Shown: piece after piece, positions 52,102 to 64,000 of the stretch
Numbering within the stretch: the first letter of the stretch is position 1
How the letters are laid out: each line of letters starts with the position of its first letter
Assembly: GCF_963259705.1 (NCBI RefSeq)
Contig: NC_081841.1
Coordinates: 115,976,979-116,040,978 of the forward strand
Direction: 5' to 3'
Source of the DNA: Myotis daubentonii
Lineage: Eukaryota; Chordata; Mammalia; Chiroptera; Vespertilionidae
DNA length: 64,000 nucleotides
Notes under the pieces: model-generated
Databases searched by the model: none
The model's input: only the letters and a program-made list of their open reading frames with translations
What the model was told of the DNA's origin: nothing
Position numbers and translations under genes: made by a program

Positions 52102-53945
52102 TCATTATTTCTTTAAATAGGTTTTCTGTTCCTTGCTCATCCTCTTTCCCTTCTGGTATTTCTATATTGCAGATGTTGTTGTTACATTTCATGTTGTCCC
52201 AGAGCTCCCTAATGCTATCTTTCTGCTTTTTAATTATTTTTCCTACTTGCTGCTCTATTTGGGTATTTATTTCTACCTTGTCTTCCAAGTCACTGTTACA
52301 GTCCTCTACTTCATCCAATCTACTTTTAATCCCTTCCAGTGTGTTCTTATGTCAGATATATCATTCTTCATTTCTGCCTGGGTCCTGTTCATGGCCTTTA
52401 TTTTCCTTTTCATGCTGCTGTAATTTGCACTAAGTTTTTTAACATCTTTATAACCATTGCTTTGAACTGTGTCTGATAGTTTGCTTGCCTCCATGTCATT
52501 TAGTTCTTTTTCTGGAGATTCTCTTTTCTCAGTTGGGTGTTGTTTTTTTGTCTCCCATTACCTGTCTTTTTATTTGCTTATACATATTAGATAGAACTGC
52601 TATGCCTCCCAAACTTTTGAGGCTGTACTAATGTAAAAAATGTCTTGAGGGGTCCATTGGTGGAGTCTTTTTGTTCACCTGAGCTGGATGTTCTAGGAAT
52701 ATACCTTGTGTGCATTGTTCCAGCTCTTCTATTATAATCGGGACTTGGTTGTTGATGTCCCATGTGTAGGAGGGATCTCCCCTCTGACTTGCTCCCAGTG
52801 AGGTTCCACCCCAATGTTGGCCTGCCAGCTGTCTAGTGATCCAGGAATTCTTAGCTGGGTCTGCCTTGAATCTCACACCTTGATTAACCCTGTTCTGAGC
52901 TGCTCTTCTTTTATCCATGGAGCTGATCCTGCAAGTGTAAGCTGCAGGCACATGGGGTACCATTGGCTTTTGTCTCACTGAGCAGTCCAGGATGGTATCT
53001 GTGGCAGGGACCCAAACTGTTGTTTCTTACTAATTATATCAGGCAAAATCTCAAAACCTACAGAGAATATCCTCTGCTTGCAGACTGATTACATTCAGTC
53101 TGGAGTAGCCTCAAGCAATTATTCACAGGTTGGGTGAGAACTTTTCCAACAGGGTGGGACAATTGCTTCTGCCTGGAGGATAACTGTTATTCTCAGTCTC
53201 TTAATAGGCCTCAGAAACGCAACAGGGTGGGTGGGGCAAGGGTTTTCCAATATGGTGGGTCAACTGTCTTACCCCCAGGCAAAAATGGAAGGATAGCAAA
53301 GGTTTTCCTGAGAAAGGTGACCTCCACAGCATGTGGGAATGACTCAGCGCACAGTAATCAGGGTTTATGCCTTCTGAGCGCTAATCCCAGATCACCCAAC
53401 CCTGGCTTATGTTTATACAGGTCCAGTCCACTCTTCCATTCCTCTGCCAGAGCCCACAGTGAGTGGCTGCATTCAAAATGTTATGTGTTGGCCCTTTAAG
53501 AGGGTGCCTGCATTTCCAGATGTCTATTCCAGCAGACAGCAACACTGCTGTTTTTCCAAGCCAGATGTGGGCATCTTTCCAAGGTGTGGGCACCTTTCTG
53601 AGTTCTGGTGCTCTCTGATGGGGGTACCAGCTTGAGGATAAGACCCGAATTCTCAGTGGCAACCCCCCACAGCTAAGATATCTCTCCAGAACTTCAACTG
53701 CTATCTGTGGGTGCCCAGCCAGCCATTTCACAGCTCTGCCCTTCCTATCAGTCTCTATGCAGTTTCCACTTTCCATCCTTCATTATCAGAATTCTCTTCC
53801 ACTAGTCTTCAGTTGATTATTCAGGTTTGGGTTTTGTTTTTGTTTTTGTTTTGTTTTTTTGTCTCTTAGTTATAATTCCAGTTTGTAATTCCATGGGAGT
53901 GTTTCTGTGACCTTCCATTTACTCAGCCATGATTTTTAATATCTT

Positions 53946-55561
53946 GACTGTTTGGTAAAACTCCCATGTGAAACTGTACAGCTAGGTCAGGGCTTTTGTT
54001 TGCTTGGACTTTTATTATTACTTTTTTATTTCATCAACTATTATTGGCTTATTCAGGTTTTCAGATTCTTCCTGATTCAGTTTTGGAAGATTGTGTTTTT
54101 CTAGAAATTTTCTCACTTCATCCATATTGTCCAGCTTGTTCATAGTACTTTTAACAATCCTTTGTATTATGTGGTTTCAGCTGTTACTTCATCACTTTTG
54201 TATCTGATTTTAATTTTTTAGGGTCCTCTCTATTTGTTTCTCGATGAGTCTGACTAAAGGTTCAATTTTGTTTATCTTTTCAAAGAACCAGCTCTTGGTT
54301 TCATTGATCTTTTATCTTTTTTTAAAAATCTCTAAGTCATTTATTTCTGCTATGATCATTATTCTTCCTTCTACTTATTCTGGGCTTTTCTTGTTGCTCT
54401 CTTTCTAAGTCTTTAAGTTGTACGGCTAAATAGTTTATTATTAACTTTTCCTGTTTCTTTGAGGTAGGCCTGTAGTGCTATGAACTTCCCTCTCAGGACT
54501 ACTTTTGCTGTGGGACAGAGATTTGTGTCCTAACATATGGTCTATCTTTGTGAATGACCCATGTGCACTTGAGAAGAATGTATATTCTGCAGCTTTGTGG
54601 TGAAATGTTCTATAAATGTAAATTAAATCCATCTGATGCTGCTTGTCATTTAGAGTCACTGCTTCCTTGTTAAGTTTCTGTTCAAAGATCTGAGGTGGAT
54701 CTCTTGAAGACAGTATACAGTTGGGTCATGTTTTTGTATCTATTCAGCTACATTATGACTTTTGATTTGATCATTTAACCTATTTATATTTAAGGTTATT
54801 ATTGATAGGTATTTATTTGTTGCTATTTTAATTCTGTATGCCTATGTTTCTCTCTATATATTTCTTCTCATTACAACACTCCCTTTAACATTTCTTGTGG
54901 TGATGATTTCGTGGTGATAAACCCCTTTAGCCTTTTTGGGGGGGGGGGTTGTCTGGGAAGCTCTTTATGTCATCATCTATTTGAATGATAACCTTCCTGG
55001 ATATAGTTATCTTGATTTCTGATCCTTGCTTTTCATTGTCTTGAGTACTTCATATCATTCTGGTCATTTCCTTCTGGTCTGTAGAGTTTCTAATGGGAAA
55101 TCAGCTGACAGCCTTATGGGAACTCCTTTGCAGGTAACAGTTTTCTTTTCTCTTGCTGCCTTTAAGGTTATCTCTTCATCTTTCATTTTTGGCATTTTAA
55201 TTATTATGTGTCTGGGTGTGGGCCTGTTTGAGTTCTTCTGTTGGGACTCTCTGTGCCACCTGAACTTGTGTGACATTTTCCTTTACCAGATTAGGGAATT
55301 TTTCTTCCATTATTTCTTCAAACACATTCTCTATCCCTTACTCATTTTCTTCTCCTTCTGGCATACCTATTATATGAATATTGTTACAGTTCATGTTGTC
55401 CCACATATCCCTTAAGCTGTGCTCCTGTTTTTTAATTTTTTTTCCTTTTTGGTTCTCTAATTGAATGAAATTTTCTAACCTGTATTCTAATTCATGGATC
55501 TAATCCTCAGGTACCCCTAATCTGCTGTGTTTTCCTTCCAATGTGTTCCTTATTACTGTTA
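53946..55561 (-). pseudogene. old L1, ORF2 and ORF1 remnants, minus strand
   Basis: Antisense ORF2 runs to about 54890 (for example the minus-strand frame with QMDLIYIYRTFHHKAAEYTF at 54660-54441). ORF1 follows at about 54930-55561 (RPTPRHIIIKMPKMKDE at about 55230-55170). Old and heavily mutated. A G run (54942-54951) interrupts the ORF1 3' region. About 1.4 kb of ORF2 expected between 44668 and 53946 is missing. Confidence 0.8.
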
Positions 55562-55942
55562 CTAGAGGCCCAGGGCAAGAAATTCATGCACAGGTAGGGT
55601 CCCTAGCGGCTGCCAGCTGCCAGCTGGGGCCTCCCTTCCCCCGGCTGCCTGCTGCTGCCACCGGCTGGGGCCTCCCTTCTCCTGGCTGCCTGCTGCCACC
55701 ACCAGCCAGGGCCTCCCTCAGCACCCAACTTGGACTGGCACTGCCCACTCACCTGCTCCATCATCCCGCCAAGGTCCTGCTCTTGTCAGGGCCCATGGGG
55801 GCCAGCAGTGCCTCCACTGCTGCATCACTGACACCAGCCATGTTCTGAGCTGCCCCCCTGATGATCAGCACACATCTAAGTGCTAGTCAGTCGAACTCCT
55901 GCTCATGGGGACAATTGCATATTAGCCTTTTATTATATAGGA
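55562..55942 (-). mobile_element. HeliBat-type Helitron
   Basis: The left end is CTAGAGGCCCAGGGCAAG with a degraded hairpin (GAAATTCATGCAC). The right end is GCCTTTTATTATATAGGA. Host A is at 55561 and host T at 55943. The body contains GGCTGCCTGCTGCCACC repeats. Confidence 0.9.
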
Positions 55943-56535
55943 TGTCATTCTTTATTGCCAACTTGTCTTTTTTCAATGTTACTATGTCTTTACTCATGCT
56001 GTTGAGAATCTTTGCCATCACTATTCTGAACTCTATATCTGATAAATTTTTATTTCCCTTTTGTTCAGCTCTTTTTCTGAAGAATTCTTATTCTTTCATT
56101 TGGTGCATTTTCTGTGTGTGTCCTCATTTTGGCTGCCTCTTTTGTTTTGTGTCTATGTATTAAGTAGAGCTCCTATGACTCCCAGTCTCTAGTGGGGTAT
56201 AATGTCAGATGCTGTTTCTGACTGGCTTTGAGTTCCTTGTTTGGAGCTATCAACAATCCACAGCTTTGGCTCCTTCTGCTGGGAAAAGTAGAAAAATATG
56301 CCCCAAGGTCTGCTTTTCCTAGCCTCTGGCCCAAAATTAGATCAGGCAAAGACTCAAAGCCTCCTGAGACCTACCTCTGCCTGCAGTCTGATCATAATTC
56401 AGTCTTGATTAGCCTCAGTAATGACCATAGGGTTGGGTGAGAGGTTTTCCAACAGGGTGGGGCAATTGCTTCTGCCTGCAGTCTAATTGTTATTTGCAGT
56501 CTCTTATTGGGCCTCAGCAACTCCACAGGGTGGAA
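55943..56535 (-). mobile_element. old L1, ORF1 start and 5' UTR, minus strand
   Basis: Continues the L1 from 55561. The stretch TTTTCCAACAGGGTGGGGCA near 56447 resembles the 5' UTR of the other minus-strand L1 at about 53145, so the two are related subfamilies. Confidence 0.7.
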
Positions 56536-56894
56536 AAAGGTATTTAAGCATAAATTAATTTTAAATCTCTCTGGAGAAAGATAACATCAGGTAGAACTTC
56601 ACAAATCTACTGTCACTTTTCATATAAAATATCTATATCTAGCATTTAATTTTAAAAAAGAACTGTTAATCATGCCAGGAGAGATAGTTTAATGCTCAGA
56701 AATAAAAAACAAAATTAAAAAAAGAGATAAAGACTTCAGATTATGCAGACTTTGGAGTTCTAATACAAGGATGTTAAAATAACTGTGATTAACACTTTCA
56801 AAATAGAGATGATAAAGGAGAAAAATTTAACAAAAACTAAAATCAGTCAAAATTCTAAACTAAAAAAAAGACAACTAAAATTAAGAAATATGTA
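56536..56894. other. unassigned AT-rich DNA
   Basis: Nothing recognised. Confidence 0.3.
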
Positions 56895-57262
56895 ACTGCT
56901 CAGTCATAAAAAGGAAGAAAATGTCATCCTTTGCAACAGTATGGATGGACTGGGAGAACACTATACTAAGTGAAATAAGCCAGTCAGGGAAAGACAAGTA
57001 CCATACAATTTCACTCATAGGTGGAATTTAATGAACAAACTGAACAAGCCAAATAGAGTGACAGACTCATAGCTCTGGTGGAAGGCTGTGTGTTGGTAGT
57101 GTATGTAGAAGTATTGAGCATGAAAAGAGAAAAAGGGAAAGAACTCATGGATGAAGACAACAGTGTGGTGATTTGTGAGATGGGTGGGTGGGGTGGGTGG
57201 AGGTGGAAGGTTGTATAGGGGGATAAGTAGTGATAGAGAAAATTTTTAAAAATAAAATTAAT
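56895..57262 (+). mobile_element. L1 3' end fragment
   Basis: 5'-truncated. It starts in the ORF2 end (GGAAGAAAATGTCATCCTTT, CTATACTAAGTGAAATAAGC) and runs through a GGGT-rich 3' UTR (57181-57205) to AAAATAAAATTAATTT. Confidence 0.8.
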
Positions 57263-57299
57263 TTAAAAAGAAAAGGTGCACATAAAAAAGAAAGAAATG

Positions 57300-57960
57300 T
57301 GTATACAGATTGAAAAGGAAATGGGAGTATTAGAACTAGGAGTTAAGTCAATTTAAAGTATCCAGACTAAAGAACAGAGAAGGCAAAGGATGGAAAATAA
57401 AGAAAACTAGTGAGACGATATCTTATATGATGTTGCCTGACAATATTACTAAAACAACAAAGACACCAATCTACAAATTCAGAAGCTCTATGTATTCCAA
57501 GCTGGATAAATAAATAAAAAAACACACACAGACACATTTCATAATAAAACTGCTAAAAACAATATTTTTAAGTAGTCAAGAAAAGGAATTCAGTAAATTC
57601 AAAGAATAAAGTTGACTTTCAACAGAAACAATGGAAGCTGTAAAATACAGAATGACATGGCTGAAGTTCTGAAAGTAACTGCTAACAACAAAAACAAATG
57701 TATACCTGAAGGAAATATTTTAAAAAAAATTAAATTAAGATGTCTTCAGACAAACAGGAAAAAAAACACACAAACTGTCCCAGTAAACTTGCACTAAAAA
57801 GTACACTAAATAGAATTATTTAGGCAGACTAAAAATATCCCGAATAAAAGCATGGTAATTGAGGGAGAAATGAATAACAATAGAAAGAACAAATGCATGG
57901 ATAAATCCAAATGATTATTTACTGCATAAGACAATGAAAGGCATTTCCTTGTGTTTAAAA
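57300..57960 (+). pseudogene. ancient L1 or HAL1 ORF1 remnant
   Basis: Order and wording of blocks fit an old ORF1: CATTTCATAATAAAACTGCT (antecedent of the HIIIK block), TTTCAACAGAAACAATGGAA, then AGATGTCTTCAGACAAACAG. It is too decayed to give a protein frame. It is a different, older family from the four young HAL1 copies. Confidence 0.55.
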
Positions 57961-58110
57961 TACTTACCATAAAGCACAAAAGAAGGAATGGAGCTGCATG
58001 GTCCAGGAAGTGATAAAAATACTATTTTAGAAGAGATCTAACATGTTAAAGATATATGTATAACTTCTATAGCAACCATTAAAATAATAACAGAAATGCT
58101 ATTGTACTTC

Positions 58111-58500
58111 CTATTTATTTTCTTCTATTTTATTTAGGTTTAATTTTCTATTTTTTTCTAATTTGTTGAGATGGATATACAGATCATTGATTTTAGCCTT
58201 TCTTATTTTCTAGTGTATGCAATTAGGGCTCTAAATTTGCTTCTTTAACTTTGTCCCACAAGTTTTAATATTTATTTTTATTATCATTTACTTAAAAATA
58301 TGTTTAAATTTTTCATTTTGAGTTCTTATTTTATTCGTGTGTTATTTGTAAGCATAGTCTTTAGCTTCTATATATGTAGGTTATTTTAAAAAATTGATTT
58401 CTAGCTTAATTACACTGTGGCCAGAGAATAAGCTTTGTATGTTTTCAATCCTGTGAAATGCATTGACACTTGTACAATCAATTTTGATAATATTTCTGTG
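58111..58500 (-). pseudogene. old L1 ORF2 fragment, minus strand
   Basis: Antisense ORF2 (GATTTCTAGCTTAATTACAC, GGCCAGAGAATAAGCTTTGT). At 58500 it meets L1 in plus orientation, an inversion junction. Confidence 0.65.
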
Positions 58501-58690
58501 TGCTTGAAATAAATATAGAAAACCCAAAAGAATCTACATACAAACTGTTAGAATACACAATTACATTTAGCAGATTTGCTAGGTGCAAAGAATATATTTT
58601 AAAATCAATTGTATTTGCAATTTACATTAAAAATGAAAATAATGTAAATAGTACTGTTTATAAAATTATTGTGGTAAACAAGATGAGCCG
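58501..58690 (+). pseudogene. old L1 ORF2 fragment, plus strand
   Basis: Encodes remains of the segment after the catalytic site (NIENPKESTYKLLEYTI). It probably continues at 62419 after the ERVL insertion, as the reading order is preserved. Confidence 0.7.
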
Positions 58691-61600
58691 GTAAGATCCC
58701 TTTTAAGGAAAGTTTTGTTGCTTCAACCACTAGCAATGCACTCAGAAGATAGCTTCATATCTCTCAGCCCCTTTAGAATTTTCTTCACTGACAATGAACC
58801 ATCTTACTCAAGAGCAAGCCCTTCCTGAGGCAGTCCATATCCAGTCAACTCTGATGAGATGGATGTATTTGCTCAGAGGTTCCCTTGGATTTTGCCAAGG
58901 TTTGGAAAAACTTTAATGTTTGACTTCTCTGTCTTCCTAATTGTGCTTCCTCCTCCTCTCTTCCACAGATGTTTATAACTAATAAATAAACTATACACCA
59001 AACTCCATATTAGCATCCACTTGTGCCAACCTGCAACAAATGATACAAGAAAGGCCCTAGAAATTGGCAATAATTTGGAGTGTTAGAGTTGAATCACTTG
59101 CTACCCAGTAGGCATTGAGGATCCCATGACTTGAAGTACCAGAGACTACTCCTGACACAGGTGCTGGTCCAAGTGTTAAAACTATTATAGGTGATCATTT
59201 AGATGGTGTGCCAGTGAAGAAGATTGCACTAGCTAATGCAAGTATCAGCATTTTGTGAAGCATCAGCTAAAACAGTATGTATAAGGACAATAGAATTGGG
59301 TGGCTATTCCTAACATGTCATTTTTACAATAGAAAATAATAATGAAAACCTGCAGATGATTAATAAGCAACTGAAAGATAAGTGTGGAAAAAAACAAACA
59401 TGTTTCAGAGGGCAAAGATGAGAACCAGGCCAAGGATTTAAGAGTGGCCAACCTCCAGGGAATGTTAAACACCCAACAAGTTAGGTCTGTTATGCCAATA
59501 ACAGGAATCTAATTATGGGCAGGGAAGGTAGGTGGGGAATGACATCAGAATACATGGGATAAATATCTGTGCCTTACACATCAGCCAAATGTTTATGGAT
59601 TCAATGATCAGAGTCATGCCAGGAAATCCTTTTTGAAGGAAAAAATAAATTATTGCATCTTGTATTTCCCATTATAAGAAGAAAGCACAATGCCCAATAG
59701 CTGTTTCCTGGTTCCAGAGGCAGCATATTCCATACCTGGGAACAGTTTTGACTATATACCAGGTGACATGTAAGGCTGCAAACTTTGAGTGGGACCCAGA
59801 GTAGAAAAGGCTCTGCACCAGGTCTAGACTGAGGTGCAAGTAGCTCTGGCCCTTGGACCATATGATTCAGTTGACACCACGAAATTAAAGATATTGATGC
59901 TGGGAAAAGATGCCATGTGAAACAGGCTTATGACAAACCCTAATGAAATAATCAGAATGCAGTCCTCTAATATTCTTAAATAAAGCCATACCATCTACAC
60001 TAGAATTATACACCATTGAGGAAAAACATAATCCTAGAGTGTTATTGATCTGTGGTAAATACTAAATGCCTGACAAAGGAATACTAAGTGACCATGCATG
60101 TAGAAATACATATCAAGAGCTAGGTTCTATCAGACCCAATAACTCATAAGGTCAGGCAGGTGAAGAAATAGACCATCATCAGATGAAAGTGATAAGCCTT
60201 GGATCCAGCACTAGCAGGATCAGATTTTATAAGCAAGCTGCATAAATGGACAGCCCAGACCCCATAGTCACTCACCCCTATTGTTCTAGTTCACTGCCTT
60301 TAGCTCATACCTGTGACCACAAACAGGATTTCTTATGACCATCTGATAGAGAAGTAAAAGACCTGAGCTTGCTTTGTAGATGAATCAGCTCAGTATGAAA
60401 TAGAAGGTGAAAAGCTGCACTGTAGCCTTACTTAGACATCTCCTTGAAAGACAGTAACAAGGAAAATGCTCCCTATGGTTGAAGATTTGGGCAGGACAAT
60501 GATCCATCCTCTGTGTGTAAAGAAGTGGTCCACATTTACAATATATACAAACTCATGGGTGGATAGTGGCCTCCCTGGTCAGAGCCTGGAAGGATAAATA
60601 TTGGAAGACAGAGACAAGGAGGTCCTGTTATAGAGGCATGTGAATGTACATATGGAAGTGGGGATAAAGTGTGAAAATCTTTGTGTCACCTGTTAAAGCA
60701 TATCAAAGAGCATCTACTACAGAAGCACTAAATAACCAAATAGAAAAAGTGATCCAGTCTGTGAACATCATCCTCATCAGTTATTAGTCACATGAATGGA
60801 CTGGCCAAAGTATAAGATAGGAAGGGTATAGAGAGCCCAACAGCATGAGCTCCCACTGATAGAAGCTGACTTAAGCTACTGTTGCCACTGAATGCCCAAC
60901 CTGATAGCAACAGAGATCAATATTGAGCCCTTAATATGGCACTATTCCTCATGGAGTTCGGTCAACCATATGAGGTCAAGTTTACTACATAGGCTTATTT
61001 CATCCAAAAAGCAGCAGTGACTTGGTTTTAGTTAAATAGATACATATTATAGATATAGTTTTGTTTTTATTGCTCTTTGGGCCTTATCTAGCACTACACT
61101 CTAAGTGCTTACAGAACTTAATTCCACTAGCACGAGACCCACATAATATTGTATCAGACCAGAAGACCCATTTTACAGCAAAGGAAGTAAAATGACAACC
61201 CATGACAACAGATAGGATCCACTGGTGAAATTATATATCATATCACCAAAAAAGTCGCTGTTGTTGCTGAATGTCACATTTTCTGTGCCAGTTTAGAAGC
61301 AATTCTCTGAAAACAGAATGTAATCCCTTGTGAGGCAGCATATATATTGAACTAAAGAACTTTATATGGCACTGTGTGCATAATAGGAAGAATACATGAG
61401 TATAGAAATCAGGCATGTGATGGCTCCACTTATCATCATTGATCTACTGAAGGGCTCTGGAATATCTATTGCCACTACTCTGAGCTTTGCAATGTTTGAG
61501 ATCCTGATCCCTAATGAAAGTACACTTTCAATAGAGAACAAGACAATAGTCCTTTTCAACTTCAAATGATAGCACTGCCACTGCCAGGGACTAGATGACA

Positions 61601-62418
61601 AGAAGAGGCCCTAATATTAAAAAGAGGTAGAGCTGCTCTTTTACAAGAGTAGTAGTGTTGGGCACTTTTGAGCACCTCAGATACTCTCTTGCCCAATTGT
61701 GAGAATATAACAGCCTTGGCCTGATAAGAGCATGGAGACTAAAAACTTACACTCAGGGTAAGTAATTAAGATGAGCTGAGGTAATACTAAGATTGAGGGC
61801 ACTCTAGGTTGGATAGTGGAATAGGAAGACAATGAATCTCAGACACAGCCTCACCCCATCTTCAGTTATAGGGTTATCCATCCTCTCACTAACCTTACTC
61901 TTCTAATTTCCCCCAGAAAATTAGAAGAGTAAGGTGAGAGGATGCTGCTGAAAAGTACATGAAGAAGGGATCTGAACAGCATAAGAGGTCATCTGTGAAG
62001 GACACACCGCACAGGGTGGACTGTGTTGGACATAGATATGTAATACCCTTTAAAATAAGAATTTACATCTCCAGCTTCTGAAAGTTCTGTAAACTTCCAC
62101 AAGTGTTGCTTCAGCTGCAAAGAGTCACTTCACAGAGTGCATATTTCTGGAGCAGTTCCCAACTGATGACTGATTGCTGCAATAGTATAAAGGTCTCACC
62201 ATTTCTACTCACCAAGAGATATCTGTAACAGGCTGTATTTTGCTCCTGAGCACCTTGTAGGGTTAACCAAAGCTTTACAGGCTTGCAATGCATTTTGACT
62301 TTTTTTGCTGCCCACCCAATCTTGCTTCCTTTTCCTCCCTTCCACAGGTATTGATCCCTTATAAATAGCTTATACACCAAACATCTTCTTCTCTGCTTTC
62401 GAAAGATCCAACCTGACA
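58691..62418 (+). mobile_element. ERVL-type provirus with MLT2-like LTRs
   Basis: Two distantly related terminal regions (about 58691-59040 and 62050-62418) share the order TTCCTCCCTTCCACAGGT, then CTTATAAATAGCTTATACAC or its relative, then CCAACCTG near the end. They bracket 3 kb of degraded interior. An integrase-like segment is readable at about 61145-61240. LTR wording resembles MLT2 and the integrase resembles ERVL (class III), both from recall. No intact frame. The element splits an old L1. Confidence 0.6.
61140..61245 (+). pseudogene. ERVL-like integrase core fragment
   Basis: One frame reads SDQKTHFTAKEVK, then a stop, then DRIHW a few codons later, matching the spacing of the second aspartate block of retroviral integrases. 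The rest of pol is too mutated to follow. Confidence 0.55.
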
Positions 62419-62739
62419 GTCATAAAAAATTCCAAACACTCAGGAATAAATCTAATAAAAATGTATGAATTTGTAAAAAAATGTTATTAAGAGAAAGTAA
62501 GGAAGGGAAAATAAATGGAGGAATCATTCATGTTATGTATTAAAAGTTAATTACATACAGGTGTCCATTCTTTTCAAATTGATCTATAAATGTAATGCAA
62601 TACCTCCCAAAACATATCTCAGCAAGTTTTATTTGTGGAAATTAATAACCTTATTTTCTTTATATGGAACTTCAAAATAACATTTAACAGGACCCCCAAA
62701 CAGAAGAACAATTTTGGAGAACTATAATTCAGGAAAACA
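62419..62739 (+). pseudogene. old L1 ORF2 fragment
   Basis: Short recognisable pieces (ACTCAGGAATAAATCTAATA, TTGATCTATAAATGTAATGC) continue the L1 of 58501-58690 and lead into the last Helitron. Confidence 0.65.
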
Positions 62740-63226
62740 TCCTATCTAATAAAAGAGTAATATGCAAATTAACCATCACTCTGTGACAAAGATGGCGGCG
62801 TCCATAGAAGCCAGGGCAGGACGCTGGTGGCATCACCCCAGCAACATGAGCCCAGCAGGCATTGCGGGGCAACCCGGAGCAGGCAAGCACCCAGCAGGGC
62901 CTGCTGGTGTGTCACCGGGTGTGGTGGGTCGCCACGGCAATCCGCAAGCAGGCAAGAGCCCAGCAGGGCCTGCTGGCAGGTTTCTGGGTGTGGCAGGTCA
63001 CCCTGGCGATCCTCAAGCAGGCGAGCATGGCGATCCCTGAGCAGGCAAGCACGGCCTGCAGGCAGCACCCAGCAGGGCCTGCTTGCCTGTCGCCATGGTG
63101 TGGAGCAGGCAGGCCCCTCAGAGAGCAGAGAACCATGGGTAATGGGCCTAAGCCATCAGTAGGACATCCCCTGAGGGCTCCCAGATTGGAGAGGGTGTAG
63201 GTAGAATTTCATGCACCGGCTTCTAG
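62740..63226 (+). mobile_element. HeliBat-type Helitron, plus strand
   Basis: The only Helitron here in forward orientation. It begins TCCTATCTAATAAAAGAG at 62740 after host A and ends ATGCACCGGCTTCTAG at 63226 before host T. Its first 150 bp match the right end of the element at 6051-6737. The GC-rich body has CCAGCAGGGCCTGCTGG units of about 60-70 bp. Confidence 0.93.
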
Positions 63227-63750
63227 TAAATAATAAAGCCACAATAATTAAGAGAATGTAGTTATGGCATAAAAGATGGACAAATAAACCAATGGAAAAA
63301 AAAGAGTTAAAAATACATGTGTAGACACTTGATTTATGACAAGGTGATGCTGAGGAGTAGAGGACAAAAGGATGGTTATCTCAATATATGGTTTTGAATC
63401 AATGTTTTATACATAGAAAAAATTCATCTTACCACCTACCTCACATCATGCTCAAAAATAAATTCTAGGTTAACTGTAGGTATGAATATAAAAAATAAAA
63501 GAGTAAAACTTCTAGCAAAAAATATAGAAGAATATATTCATGATGTTGGAATAGACAAGTATTTTTTGAACAGGATGCACACAGGCACACACACACACTC
63601 ACATAAGACTCTTCATCAAAAGACAATATTATGAAAGTAGAAATGCACAGAGTGGAAAAAGATGTAATCAACAGAGGATTTGATTCTAAATAACCAAAGA
63701 ATACCTACAAATAAATAAGAAAAAAATAAAACCATATTAAACTGAAAAAA
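63227..63750 (+). pseudogene. old L1 ORF2 fragment
   Basis: Continues the L1 after the Helitron (TAATAAAGCCACAATAATTA, AGATGGACAAATAAACCAAT). Very decayed. A CA-rich run (63580-63600) is included. Confidence 0.7.
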
Positions 63751-63894
63751 ACCTGAGTAGAGATTATTTATTAAACAGAGGATTGGGTAGTGACTGTGAA
63801 GGGCACAAGAGAGTCTCCTGGGGTACTAATAATTTTACTATTTCTCAACATAGGCTGTAGTAATATGGGTGTGTGAAAATGTATTTATATTTTA
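63751..63894. other. unassigned DNA
   Basis: Nothing recognised. Confidence 0.3.
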
Positions 63895-64000
63895 TTTTTT
63901 AATTTTTAAAAATCTTTATTGTTAAGAGTATTATAGATGTCCCCCTTTTTCCTCCCATTGCCCCCTCCACCCAGTTCCTGCCCTGATCCAGGCCTTCACC
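63895..64000 (-). mobile_element. 3' end of an L1/HAL1, minus strand, cut by window end
   Basis: AATCTTTATTGTTAAGAGTA followed by CCCCCTTTTTCCTCCCATTG and CCAGTTCCTGCCCTGATCCA matches the 3' ends at 44669 and 49130. The rest lies beyond the window. Confidence 0.8.

Larger units (their letters stand above)
44669..53945 (-). mobile_element. long L1, minus strand, split by HAL1
   Basis: The tail and 3' UTR are at 44669-44990 (TTATTGTTAAAATTATTACA, then GTCTATGTCCATGGATTATG). ORF2 runs right to left from about 48560 to 44990. ORF1 lies at about 48700-49129 and 52102-52540, and the 5' UTR at about 52540-53945. A HAL1 occupies 49130-52101. This is the most complete L1 of the window in extent, but every frame is broken many times. 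Confidence 0.85.

Noticed and set aside
62762..63200. Overlapping 92-112 codon frames rich in A, G and P
   Set aside because: They arise from the CCAGCAGGGCCTGCTGG repeat in a Helitron body.

Overview
The window is repeat-packed nuclear DNA from a vespertilionid (vesper) bat. Three things in the sequence support this. tRNA-derived VES SINEs carry intact A- and B-box heads. Many HeliBat-type Helitrons have the 5' end TCCTATCTAATAAAAG and the 3' hairpin GTGCACGAATTCGTGCAC followed by CTAG. SPIN-like hAT elements lie beside young, full-length HAL1 (half-LINE-1) copies. The species cannot be fixed from sequence alone. I found no convincing host protein-coding gene, tRNA, rRNA or other functional RNA gene. 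Nearly every long open frame belongs to a transposable element or is a GC-rich shadow.

Layout. Positions 1-1200: unassigned flank with a SPIN-like remnant and one VES. Positions 1205-20105: one old plus-strand L1, broken into pieces by nested insertions. These are a VES, a head-to-tail Helitron array (1862-7497) that carries a young internally deleted class II ERV, a HAL1 (8165-10078), a rearranged L1 (10147-17948) that itself holds a Helitron with a younger L1 inside, two more Helitrons and another VES. Positions 20267-22167: a full-length HAL1 with an intact 282-residue ORF1. Positions 22934-29641: a degraded betaretrovirus-like (class II) provirus interrupted by a Helitron with possible captured gene sequence, a SPIN-like hAT element and a Tc1/mariner-like element. 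Positions 30134-32344: the remnant of an autonomous Helitron whose Pif1-type helicase C-terminus is still readable, interrupted by a VES that holds a solo LTR.

Positions 32347-35400: an old MER5-type hAT fragment, a solo LTR candidate and mostly unassigned AT-rich DNA. Positions 35616-37604: Helitrons, including a second copy of the composite Helitron seen at 2291. Positions 37605-56535: an old minus-strand L1 split by an inverted L1, two HAL1s, a long minus-strand L1 and a Helitron. Positions 56895-63750: old L1/HAL1 fragments and an ERVL-type (MLT2-like LTR) provirus, with a last Helitron at 62740-63226. The window ends inside the 3' end of another minus-strand L1/HAL1.

The elements do not form a pathway, but they do share machinery. 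L1 ORF2 protein would have mobilised the VES SINEs and the ORF2-less HAL1s (established for SINEs, inferred for HAL1). A Helitron helicase like the one at 31.2-32.3 kb would have mobilised the short Helitrons. Target-site duplications and A^T junctions give a relative order of insertion at most loci. The observations most worth follow-up are the Helitron array at one A^T site, the twice-seen composite Helitron, two Helitrons with exon-like foreign sequence, the helicase remnant and the intact HAL1 ORF1.
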